Below are positions 1 to 5,323 of a stretch of DNA of 5,348 nt, piece by piece. Numbering within the stretch: position 1 is the first letter of the stretch; every line of letters starts with the position of its first letter. Both the position numbers and the translations under genes were made by a program. The notes under the pieces are model-generated. The model had not been told where the DNA came from. It saw nothing but the letters and a program-made list of their open reading frames with translations, and searched no databases. The stretch is from Lachnospiraceae bacterium (GTDB taxonomy: Bacteria; Bacillota_A; Clostridia; Lachnospirales; Lachnospiraceae), in the NCBI GenBank assembly GCA_024683935.1, contig JAIKXV010000057.1, forward strand, positions 1 through 5,348, in the 5' to 3' direction.

Positions 1-402
1 CTGCAGGTAGTCGGCCATACCCCGGTTAAAAGCGTAGATTATTTTAAGGGTGTATTATCGACAGACAACTTCTCAACCAACAAAAACGGAGAACCCTACG
101 GAGACCGAAAATTCGTATGGGTTGAAACAGCCACCGGCCAATGGGGATTTTCCAGTAAGGGAATGATCCCGGAAGAGCTGCCGGATCCAAAGTTAGATTA
201 CAGAACATATAAATTAGGCGATACAGTTCGTTTTAAGTCCCCCAAAAATGGTTCGGAAGAGCCGGAGATCATTGAAGGGACTGTATATGTAATTGACCCC
301 TTACCGGGCGGCAGTTCGTCCATCGATGTGTTCAGCGATGATATCCTGTATAAACATATACCTCTGAGCAGCGTGATATCCGTGAACGGACAGGAAGGAT
401 AA
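1..402 (+). CDS. Metallophosphoesterase, calcineurin-like, C-terminal part (5' end outside window)
   Basis: The reading frame is open from the first base and ends with TAA at 400-402, giving 133 visible residues, so the start codon and most of the catalytic domain lie to the left. The first residues read LQVVGHTPVK; the GHTP block is the last metal-binding histidine motif of calcineurin-like phosphoesterases. It is followed by a 'STDNFST...GEPYGDRKFVWVET' type strand-rich closure that I recognise from clostridial members of this family. These enzymes hydrolyse phosphomono- or diesters with a dinuclear metal centre; the substrate cannot be told from this end. The last 70 or so residues, from YRTYKLGDTVRF to YKHIPLSSVI, look like a separate small SH3/Tudor-like beta barrel (GDxVxF, EGTVYVID, LYKHIP). 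The internal ATG at 163 is not the start, because the conserved GHTP motif lies upstream of it. The gene is followed after 6 bases by the DUF4430 gene and may share its transcript. Confidence 0.8.
   Translation: MQVVGHTPVKSVDYFKGVLSTDNFSTNKNGEPYGDRKFVWVETATGQWGFSSKGMIPEELPDPKLDYRTYKLGDTVRFKSPKNGSEEPEIIEGTVYVIDPLPGGSSSIDVFSDDILYKHIPLSSVISVNGQEG
392..399 (+). promoter_or_regulatory. Ribosome binding site for the DUF4430 gene
   Basis: AGGAAGGA lies over the last codons of the phosphoesterase gene, 9 bases before ATG 409. A closer ATG at 404 opens only a two-codon frame (ATG AAA TGA), so the site selects 409 as the real start and places the DUF4430 gene in the same transcriptional unit as the upstream gene. 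Confidence 0.65.
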
Positions 403-408
403 CATGAA

Positions 409-831
409 ATGAAAAACGACAATAAAAAACCGATCATCATAGGAGCTGTAATACTGGCTGTTCTGGCCGCTATCTTCGCGGCTGTCTATTTCTTTAACCT
501 GACTCCAGCCAGCGCAGGACAGAAGAACATCACGATCAATGTGACAAACAGCCGGGGAGACACCTCTTCCTATAAGCTTTCAACCAACGCCGGATTTTTG
601 AAGCAGGCAATGGATGAGCTATCCGAGAAAGATCAGGATTTTTCATACTCCGGAACAACCGGCAGCTATGGACTGATGATAGAAACCATCAATGGCGAGC
701 GTGCTGTATATGACAAAGACGGCGCATACTGGTCATTATATGTGAATGATGAATATGGTGAATATGGCGCAGATTCACAGCCTGTGACCGACGGCGATAA
801 ATATACATGGAAGTATGAGGCCTCTCCATGA
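409..831 (+). CDS. Membrane-anchored DUF4430 (transcobalamin-like) protein
   Basis: This 140-residue protein has a short lysine-rich cytoplasmic start, one hydrophobic segment at about residues 8-29, and then a single extracytoplasmic domain. There is no lipobox cysteine, so the N-terminal helix is probably an uncleaved membrane anchor, although cleavage near the ASA at 34-36 is possible. The domain from about residue 39 to 137 matches DUF4430: a beta start (ITINVTNS), a helix (FLKQAMDEL), a GSYGLMIETINGE strand block, then the characteristic YWSLYVNDE (107-115) and the GD-KYTWKYE ending. DUF4430 is related to the C-terminal domain of intrinsic factor and transcobalamin, which bind cobalamin. 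In bacteria it is commonly encoded beside ECF S components. Its stop codon overlaps the start of the S-component gene, so the two are almost certainly made together. Ligand binding by this copy is inferred, not shown; it might instead be an adhesive or cell-surface domain. Confidence 0.82.
   Translation: MKNDNKKPIIIGAVILAVLAAIFAAVYFFNLTPASAGQKNITINVTNSRGDTSSYKLSTNAGFLKQAMDELSEKDQDFSYSGTTGSYGLMIETINGERAVYDKDGAYWSLYVNDEYGEYGADSQPVTDGDKYTWKYEASP
817..820 (+). promoter_or_regulatory. Ribosome binding site for the ECF S-component gene
   Basis: GAGG sits 7 bases before ATG 828, inside the last codons of the DUF4430 gene. Another in-frame ATG at 840 has no comparable site at good spacing, which favours 828 and its ATGA overlap with the upstream stop. 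This arrangement indicates translational coupling. Confidence 0.5.
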
Positions 832-1379
832 GATATGCAATGGGTGATGTGAAAAGCAGATTATCCGTCAGGGACATTGCGCAGATAGGCATAATGGTCG
901 CTATTATCGAGGTCTCCAAACTCGTACTCAGCGGCCTTCCGAACATAGAGCTTACAAGCTTCTGGCTTATCATGTTCACGTTGTATTTCGGATGGCGTAT
1001 CGTTGCGGTGGTCCCTGTTTTCATTCTGGTGGAAGGGGCAATCTACGGCATGCATCTATGGTGGATCATGTATCTGTATGCATGGCCAATCCTGGTTTTT
1101 GTGACATGGTTATTGCGGAAAAAGGCTTCCGCATTGCTGTTTGCAATAATCTCGGGAATCTTCGGCCTGTGTTTTGGAGCGTTGTGCGCGATACCCTATT
1201 TTTTCATTGGATTGAGTTCCGGGGGAATATCTTCCGGCATAACCTCCGCCGTCACCTGGTGGATAGCAGGGATACCCTGGGATTTCGTACACTGCATTGG
1301 AAACTTCATGATCATGCTTGTTTTTTACAAGCCTGTGGGACGGGCCATGAAATGGGTCGTTTCGCATGAAAACGGATAA
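828..1379 (+). CDS. ECF transporter S component (substrate-binding membrane subunit)
   Basis: This 183-residue protein is almost entirely hydrophobic and has the usual S-component length. About six membrane helices can be placed, near residues 14-36, 42-54, 56-75, 78-95, 100-128 and 136-166. The N-terminal block IAQIGIMVAIIEVSK (17-31) followed by LPNIELTSFWLIMFTLYFG (37-55) is typical of the family. The small residues spaced by three in helix 1 (G21, A25) fit the surface that contacts EcfT. S components capture vitamins or other micronutrients at the membrane and deliver them through a shared EcfT/EcfA energising module. The DUF4430 partner suggests cobalamin or a corrinoid, as in CbrT-type systems, but the sequence alone does not fix the substrate. 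No EcfA or EcfT gene follows, so it would be a group II S component using a module encoded elsewhere. The start at ATG 828 overlaps the preceding stop; ATG 840 is a possible alternative. Confidence 0.8.
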   Translation: MRYAMGDVKSRLSVRDIAQIGIMVAIIEVSKLVLSGLPNIELTSFWLIMFTLYFGWRIVAVVPVFILVEGAIYGMHLWWIMYLYAWPILVFVTWLLRKKASALLFAIISGIFGLCFGALCAIPYFFIGLSSGGISSGITSAVTWWIAGIPWDFVHCIGNFMIMLVFYKPVGRAMKWVVSHENG

Positions 1380-1533
1380 ACTGAAGAAATCCTCTTCAGC
1401 GCCGGACATAAAGCTGCGGCCGGGATTCGACTTCCTGGCCGCAGCGGATCAGCTCTTCAGCTATGAAACAATCTTTATTTCTTATTCATCTGTTTTATGG
1501 AATATATTCCAAGGGCAATGGAGAACAGCTTAA
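1366..1533 (+). CDS. Possible small ORF or gene-start remnant, 55 codons, unknown
   Basis: An ATG at 1366 inside the end of the S-component gene (14-base overlap, +1 frame) opens a frame to TAA at 1531. The product would begin MKTDKLKKSSSAPDIKLR and continue with a hydrophobic stretch rich in F, I, Y and W (about residues 31-47). Codons up to about 1470 resemble those of the neighbours (CTG, GAC, TTC, GCC), while the end runs antisense across the last 39 bases of the glycerate kinase gene. There is no convincing ribosome binding site, and the frame covers both hairpins of the junction, so it may be chance. A position directly after an S component would suit a transporter partner, but 55 residues is far too short for EcfT and I recognise no family. 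It could be a truncated gene start left by a rearrangement. Confidence 0.2.
   Translation: MKTDKLKKSSSAPDIKLRPGFDFLAAADQLFSYETIFISYSSVLWNIFQGQWRTA
1381..1399. terminator. Small hairpin at the convergent junction
   Basis: CTGAAGA (1381-1387) and TCTTCAG (1393-1399) form a perfect 7-bp inverted repeat with a 5-base loop, starting one base after the S-component stop codon. On the - strand the hairpin is followed by TTTATCCGTTTTC, a broken T-tract, so it could help stop transcripts coming from glycerate kinase. On the + strand nothing T-rich follows directly. The right arm is repeated at 1454-1460, offering an alternative pairing partner. Confidence 0.4.
1413..1445. terminator. GC-rich hairpin, probable terminator between convergent genes
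   Basis: GCTGCGGCC (1413-1421) and GGCCGCAGC (1437-1445) pair perfectly. On the + strand the stem extends to 13 bp with one G-U pair, leaving a 7-base loop (1426-1432). Read on the - strand the G-U becomes a C-A mismatch, but the stem is followed at once by CTTTAT-type sequence (complement of 1407-1412), which looks like a weak intrinsic terminator about 50 bases after the glycerate kinase stop. On the + strand a T-rich stretch begins only near 1471. The position between two convergent genes supports a terminator role in one or both directions; the lack of a solid T-run keeps confidence moderate. Confidence 0.45.
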
Positions 1534-2649
1534 AACAGCTCTGAAAAGCCTGACAGCTGCTTTCAGATACAGCTCTTCCGCACTGTCCATTGCTTCGTCA
1601 AGTGTCATAGGCCTGTCAACAGTAGTAATAAATGAACGGATGCCATGGTCATACAGTTCCTCGTATCCTTCACCAAGGCTTCCGCAGATTGCAAACACAG
1701 GAATACCGGCGGCTCTGCCATGTTCCCCGACTCCGCAGGGAACCTTTCCGCAGGCGCTGGACCTGTCGCTCCGGCCTTCTCCCGTTATTATGAGATCCGC
1801 GCCCTTTATCTTCCTGTCAAAATCAGTAATATCAAGGACTGTTTCAATACCGGACTTCATTTCCGCATTTAAGAAGATCTTCAACGCCGCACCAAGACCG
1901 CCTGCAGCGCCGCTTCCCGGTATCTTATCCGGATCCGCTCCGAACTCCCTTATGATAACATCCCGGTAATTCTCCATTCCCTTTTCCAGTCTGCTGAGCA
2001 TATCGGGAGTACCGCCCTTTTGTTTCCCAAAGGTAAAAGTTGCGCCCTTTTCCCCGCATAAAGGATTTGTGACATCGCATAACACCGTGATCTTTGCACT
2101 TAATGCTCTGCTGTCGATCCCGGAAACATCTACACTCGCCACCTTTTCAAGGTCACATCCCCGTCCTTCCAGAGTGTTACCTTTTTCATCAAGGAATTCC
2201 ACGCCAAGAGCCCTTGCAAATCCCATTCCGCCATCGTTGGTAGCGGAACCTCCTATTGCAATATAGATCTCCTCGAATCCCTGATCCAGCGCTGCTTTCA
2301 GGAGTTCCCCGGTTCCGTAGGTTGTGGTCAACAGGGGATTCCGTCTGTCCTCCGGGATCAGGGTAAGTCCGGAAGCCTGAGCCATCTCCATTATCGCGGC
2401 ATTGCCATTTATCTTTCCGTATGAAGCACGGATGCTTTTCATCAGAGGATCATGAACAACAGCATTTTGCATTTCCCCATTAACAGCGTCAATAACGGCT
2501 TCCATCGTTCCCTCGCCGCCGTCTGCCATGGGAATACCTATGATCTCGCACCCTCCGAAAACCTCCCCCGCTGCACGGGAAAGAAGTTCGGAAATTCTTT
2601 TACTTGTCAGGGATCCCTTAAAGGAATCCGATGCAAATACAAGTTTCAT
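1495..2649 (-). CDS. Glycerate kinase, type 1 (GlxK/GarK family)
   Basis: This 384-residue cytosolic enzyme transfers phosphate from ATP to D-glycerate; members of this family usually make 2-phosphoglycerate, which enters lower glycolysis. The length is normal for the family. Family blocks occur in order: ASDSFKGSLTS (6-16), PMADGGEGT (40-48), GGSATNDGGMG (133-143), CDVTNPLCG (191-199), GSGAAGGLGAAL (245-256) and ITGEGRSD (288-295) with GKVPCGV (301-307). Two details are slightly unusual: the segment after GEGR reads SDRSSACGK, where a glutamine is common before the serine, and the protein ends in a short SCSPLPLEYIP tail beyond the last helix. The start at ATG 2649 is at the expected place for the MKLVFASDSFKGS beginning. 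The ribosome binding site AGAAGG (2661-2666) is 11 bases upstream, a little far. It is the last gene of the five-gene - strand operon, 26 bases after the SGNH hydrolase. The symbols glxK and garK are both used, so none is assigned. Confidence 0.95.
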   Translation of the reverse strand: MKLVFASDSFKGSLTSKRISELLSRAAGEVFGGCEIIGIPMADGGEGTMEAVIDAVNGEMQNAVVHDPLMKSIRASYGKINGNAAIMEMAQASGLTLIPEDRRNPLLTTTYGTGELLKAALDQGFEEIYIAIGGSATNDGGMGFARALGVEFLDEKGNTLEGRGCDLEKVASVDVSGIDSRALSAKITVLCDVTNPLCGEKGATFTFGKQKGGTPDMLSRLEKGMENYRDVIIREFGADPDKIPGSGAAGGLGAALKIFLNAEMKSGIETVLDITDFDRKIKGADLIITGEGRSDRSSACGKVPCGVGEHGRAAGIPVFAICGSLGEGYEELYDHGIRSFITTVDRPMTLDEAMDSAEELYLKAAVRLFRAVLSCSPLPLEYIP

Positions 2650-2665
2650 GATCGTGAAAGCCTTC

Positions 2666-2695
2666 TAAAAAATAATCAAGCACCGATATTTTTTA
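2666..2695 (-). other. AT-only inverted repeat across the SGNH/glycerate kinase junction
   Basis: TAAAAAATA (2666-2674) and TATTTTTTA (2687-2695) are perfect 9-base complements around a 12-base spacer that includes the SGNH hydrolase stop codon. In the - strand transcript the second arm contains six U and ends right at the AGAAGG ribosome binding site of glycerate kinase (2661-2666). A stem made only of A-U pairs is weak, so this is at most a mild attenuator or an influence on translation; it may be a by-product of AT-rich sequence. Confidence 0.3.
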
Positions 2696-3314
2696 CTGTT
2701 TCATACAGCTTTTCCGCAAGCACCTTATGCCCCTCCGGCGTCAGATGAAGAGAATCCACCTCCGAAGGATAAATGTACTCCGCTGCATTAAAGAAGACAC
2801 AGCCGTATTTTTCAGCTACAGCTCTGTAAAACTCGGAAAATTTCTTCGATTCTTCAACAGCCTCTTCAAAAAAGGCTCCATAGAAAGGTGACGTCCGGAT
2901 ACCCTTTCCGAGTTCCGGCGGAGAAACAAGAATGATCTTCGGTATGAACCCCTGCTTCTCTTCCGTAAAGGACTTTATCACATCCACAAGCACCGCCACG
3001 CCGTCAGCAATCTCCTTTGCGCCAAGATGAAACGTCGCCTTCAGGTCATTGCTGCCCAGCATAAGGATCACAATATCCACAGGCTTATGCGAATTTAAGC
3101 AGGGCTTCAGATAATCCAACCCGTTCTTCCAGCCGTCTATGGGGTCATCATGGATCGTGGTCCTCCCGTTGCAGCCTTCTTCAATGACGGCATATTCATC
3201 TCCCAGCAAAGCCTGCAATTTCCCGGGATAGCGCACATCTCTCGGATAGCGCATGCCTGTCTCGGGAATATAACCGAAGGTATTTGAATCACCATAACAA
3301 AGTATCGTAGTCAT
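2676..3314 (-). CDS. SGNH/GDSL hydrolase, arylesterase/acyltransferase type
   Basis: This 212-residue protein has all four SGNH blocks: CYGDSNTFG with nucleophile Ser10, EEGCNGRTT with oxyanion Gly50, MLGSNDLK with Asn89, and DSLH with catalytic Asp187 and His190. The wording IEEG-RTT-DDP, CLNSHKPVDIVILMLGSNDLKA-type and VSPP closely resembles, as I recall it, the Mycobacterium smegmatis arylesterase/acyltransferase (Ms-Act) group, which hydrolyses or transfers short acyl groups on small esters and can form peracids in vitro. No signal peptide is present, so it acts in the cytosol, probably on small acylated metabolites; the true substrate is unknown. The start at ATG 3314 puts the serine block at residue 10, normal for the family. 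Its ribosome binding site lies in the end of the lipoprotein gene 7 bases upstream, which implies coupled translation. Confidence 0.92.
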   Translation of the reverse strand: MTTILCYGDSNTFGYIPETGMRYPRDVRYPGKLQALLGDEYAVIEEGCNGRTTIHDDPIDGWKNGLDYLKPCLNSHKPVDIVILMLGSNDLKATFHLGAKEIADGVAVLVDVIKSFTEEKQGFIPKIILVSPPELGKGIRTSPFYGAFFEEAVEESKKFSEFYRAVAEKYGCVFFNAAEYIYPSEVDSLHLTPEGHKVLAEKLYETVKNIGA

Positions 3315-3321
3315 ATCAGTT

Positions 3322-4335
3322 CTACTCCTGAACGGGATCCTCGGAAACCCGTAGATAAACTCCGCTATAGACAGGATTTTCGTTCGTATCAGGAGAAATT
3401 AAAAATACTTCCCCGTTTTCATAGGAGGGAATAACATATTCTATGACGCCATCCGTGCTAATTGCCAGATATCCGGGTGTATTTGAGTAGGTATCTTTTG
3501 TTATCTCACTTGAATATTTAACCTTATCGGAAGGTTCGCCATTCCCACTTACTTCCAGATACGCCTTACCGTTGTTGATATAAAGGAACATAACACCATT
3601 CGTCTCAACAGTATTCTTATAGACTCCATTCAGTTGGTTGATCTCTTTATCCAGGTCCTTATCAGCAAGAGAATTATCCAATTCCTTCATGATATCCGCT
3701 GAACTCCGGCTCAGTTCATCAGAGATTTTTAATGACAGCTCAGTCTCAACGATCATGCTGCGAAGAGTATCCATGTGTCCCTCAACAAACTTCGCGATCT
3801 CATCTCTTGAATTATCCTTTGGAGTATCCGGAATGCTTTTTATCGTATCATTGATAGCATCAGCATATTCCTCAAAATAAGGCTCTTTTTTCGCTTTAAG
3901 GTAAAGCTCATAATAATGGACCCTGAAATTTTCCAGGCTTTCACATAATCCCTTATACTTTTCTTCAGATGACAGCAAAGATTCGACATCCTTAATATAA
4001 CCTTCTATCTCCTGTTCGTCCTTGTCTACGATGCCGTCGCGGATGGTCGTGATCTCGCTGTAATATGCCAATAACCGGTTTGTTTCATTCAGTTGATCCA
4101 TTTTATCAAAGTCAATTCCGGCATTTTGGAGACCGTTTGCGGATTCACTATCTTTATCCGGGTTTTCACCCTGTCCGTCTTTGGCTTCCTCCGGATCCTC
4201 TTTGTCTTTGCCATCATCTTTAGATTTGATACCCTCTACCTTTTTAACATCATAGGTATACTCTGTTCCTGTATCATTTCCACATCCGGTAAAAATAAAA
4301 ACGGACAATAAAAGTAAGATCAATGTTTTTTTCAT
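3322..4335 (-). CDS. Lipoprotein of unknown function with acidic linker, helical core and C-terminal beta domain
   Basis: This 337-residue protein starts with a typical lipoprotein signal: MKK, a hydrophobic stretch (LILLLLSVFIF) and a lipobox-like FTGC with Cys18 as the lipidated residue, so the mature protein should be anchored on the outside of the membrane. Residues about 30-65 form a charged D/E/K-rich, probably disordered linker. Residues about 74-235 look almost fully alpha-helical, with heptad-like stretches, then a beta-rich domain (about 237-331) begins with NGVYKNTVETNGVMFLYINN and ends GVYLRVSED. I do not recognise a named family for either domain. The start at ATG 4335 is fixed by the signal peptide and by a strong AAGGAG at 4344-4349, 8 bases away. 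By eye the gene is AT-richer than its neighbours. It sits between sfsA (35 bases upstream) and a cytosolic SGNH hydrolase (7 bases downstream). The 35-base gap has a TATAAA-like sequence near 4373 on the - strand but no matching -35, so a private promoter is unproven. Confidence 0.85.
   Translation of the reverse strand: MKKTLILLLLSVFIFTGCGNDTGTEYTYDVKKVEGIKSKDDGKDKEDPEEAKDGQGENPDKDSESANGLQNAGIDFDKMDQLNETNRLLAYYSEITTIRDGIVDKDEQEIEGYIKDVESLLSSEEKYKGLCESLENFRVHYYELYLKAKKEPYFEEYADAINDTIKSIPDTPKDNSRDEIAKFVEGHMDTLRSMIVETELSLKISDELSRSSADIMKELDNSLADKDLDKEINQLNGVYKNTVETNGVMFLYINNGKAYLEVSGNGEPSDKVKYSSEITKDTYSNTPGYLAISTDGVIEYVIPSYENGEVFLISPDTNENPVYSGVYLRVSEDPVQE
3325..3329 (-). promoter_or_regulatory. 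Ribosome binding site of the SGNH hydrolase inside the lipoprotein gene
   Basis: AGGAG on the - strand covers the codons just before the TAG stop of the lipoprotein gene and lies 10 bases ahead of ATG 3314. Ribosomes finishing the lipoprotein therefore pass over the start region of the hydrolase, which supports translational coupling of the two genes. Confidence 0.6.
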
Positions 4336-4370
4336 ATATAACTCTCCTTCATTTTTTGAGAAATCTGTAT

Positions 4371-5021
4371 TTATACAATAACCAGCATATCCGGCTCCAC
4401 ATGGCAGGGAAGAAACAGCACTTCCACGCCAGCGGCTTTCGCCTCATCCAAGGCCACTCCGAATTCCGCATGGGTAGAGATATTCGGTCTCACTTCCGTA
4501 ACACCGTCCATCTGGATAACAAACGCAACCATCGCCCTGTAGCCCTTCTTTGCTGCAGCCGCCAGTTCGCGTAAATGCTTAACGCCACGTTCTGTGGGCG
4601 CATCGGGAAAATAGCCGATGCCATCCACTTCCAGCGTACAGCCCTTCACTTCCATGAGAAAACGCTCATCGCCGCGCTCCATATAGAAATCGATCCGCGA
4701 ATCACCGTAAGTGTATTCCGGCACAACCTTATCATATTCCTGACCTTCCAGCCACTCCTTCACAACCTTATTCGGAGCCTGACTGTCGATATTAAAAAGG
4801 ATCCCGTTATCCTTCCTCACCGCAACTAAATCATACTTCGTCTTCCGGTCCGGGGTCCCCGGCGCCGTAAGCCACACCTCACATCCTGGTATCAGCAGTT
4901 CCTTACATCTTCCGGTGTTTTTCACATGGACGGTTTCCCGGAGGCCTTCGATCTCCACTTCTGCGATAAACCTGTTGGGGCGCTTGAGGAATACTGCCTG
5001 GGTGACGTTATCATATCTCAT
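4371..5021 (-). CDS. sfsA: SfsA, sugar fermentation stimulation protein homolog
   Basis: This 216-residue protein is close to the usual SfsA length of about 230. Diagnostic blocks are RPNRFIAEVEI (14-24), HVKNTGRCKELL (32-43), the SRIDF strand with Asp111 (108-112), MEVKGCTLE with Glu124 and Lys126 (123-131), and FPDAPTERGVKHLREL (138-153). Asp111, Glu124 and Lys126 fit a PD-(D/E)XK nuclease-like active centre, which is intact here. SfsA was first described in Escherichia coli as raising maltose use when overproduced and as binding DNA; its biochemical role is still unclear, so nucleic-acid binding or cleavage is an inference from the fold. The start at ATG 5021 gives the normal MRYDNV beginning. 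It follows the HD gene after 5 bases, with its ribosome binding site inside that gene's end, so the two are co-translated. Confidence 0.95.
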   Translation of the reverse strand: MRYDNVTQAVFLKRPNRFIAEVEIEGLRETVHVKNTGRCKELLIPGCEVWLTAPGTPDRKTKYDLVAVRKDNGILFNIDSQAPNKVVKEWLEGQEYDKVVPEYTYGDSRIDFYMERGDERFLMEVKGCTLEVDGIGYFPDAPTERGVKHLRELAAAAKKGYRAMVAFVIQMDGVTEVRPNISTHAEFGVALDEAKAAGVEVLFLPCHVEPDMLVIV

Positions 5022-5026
5022 TTCAG

Positions 5027-5323
5027 CTATCTCCCTGCCATATTGATCTCTTTTATTTCCTTTTTACCGTCAATATAGTCCTGGTACATATCTATGAGGC
5101 CTGCCATGCAGCCGTCGCAGGAGCCTGTTTTATATGCGTGAAGGTCATGCAGCATGGCCGCCATGGATGCGATCTCCGGATCCAGTCCCCGCTTCTTTGC
5201 GATCATTGTAGCAGCGAGGGAAACCCCGTACAGATGCGCAATGGCGCTTGTGCGGTCGCCCGGATCCTCCATCTTATTCAGCTCTGCATTCACATATTTT
5301 CTCAGTTCTTTCAATCTGCTCAT
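5027..5323 (-). CDS. Short HD-domain protein, C-terminally incomplete
   Basis: This 98-residue protein matches the first half of clostridial HD-domain phosphohydrolase-like proteins: an N-terminal helix (RLKELRKYVNAELNKM), then RTSAIAHLYGVSLAATMIAKKRG with His30 and MAAMLHDLHAYKTG with the His59-Asp60 pair. Related proteins continue for some 50 more residues through further helices carrying the last metal ligand; here that part is missing and replaced by about 30 residues containing CDGC (69-72). I found no continuation in the other frames before sfsA begins 5 bases later, so this is not a simple frameshift in view. Without the final aspartate the enzyme may be inactive or may use metal differently. 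The start at ATG 5323 has GGAGG at 5329-5333, 5 bases away. However, the frame stays open to the window edge (RDPWLEED before the Met), so a longer N-terminus cannot be excluded. It is the first visible gene of the - strand operon. Confidence 0.7.
   Translation of the reverse strand: MSRLKELRKYVNAELNKMEDPGDRTSAIAHLYGVSLAATMIAKKRGLDPEIASMAAMLHDLHAYKTGSCDGCMAGLIDMYQDYIDGKKEIKEINMAGR
5031..5036 (-). promoter_or_regulatory. Ribosome binding site of sfsA inside the HD-domain gene
   Basis: AGGGAG on the - strand overlaps the last two sense codons of the HD-domain gene (GGG AGA before TAG) and lies 9 bases before ATG 5021. It fixes the sfsA start and supports coupled translation with the upstream gene. 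Confidence 0.6.

Noticed and set aside
1..408. Cobalamin riboswitch ahead of the DUF4430/S-component pair
   Set aside because: The whole stretch is coding for the phosphoesterase and I see no B12-box-like element in the short gap; a riboswitch could only lie left of the window.
404..412. Minimal ORF ATG AAA TGA just before the DUF4430 start
   Set aside because: It is only two codons and probably results from a start codon next to A-rich sequence; the ribosome binding site spacing favours ATG 409.
751..768. 9-base tandem repeat GAATATGG(T/C) in the DUF4430 gene
   Set aside because: It encodes EYGEYG in a loop whose length matches what I remember of other DUF4430 proteins, so it is not evidence of an expansion.
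689..1055. - strand frames opposite the DUF4430 and S-component genes
   Set aside because: They are His- and Arg-rich complements of hydrophobic coding sequence and conflict with two genes recognisable by family motifs.
1463..1969. 168-codon open frame on the + strand
   Set aside because: It runs antisense through the glycerate kinase gene, which has full family motifs on the - strand. The + frame is rich in S, P, R and I as expected from the complement and shows no recognisable domain.
4336..4380. Promoter ahead of the lipoprotein gene
   Set aside because: A TATAAA-like -10 can be seen on the - strand near 4373, but no reasonable -35 lies at 16-18 bases and most of it would fall in the sfsA end, so it is not listed as a feature.
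4323..4829. Two consecutive + strand frames opposite sfsA
   Set aside because: They are complements of a well supported sfsA gene, lack plausible ribosome binding sites and resemble no family.
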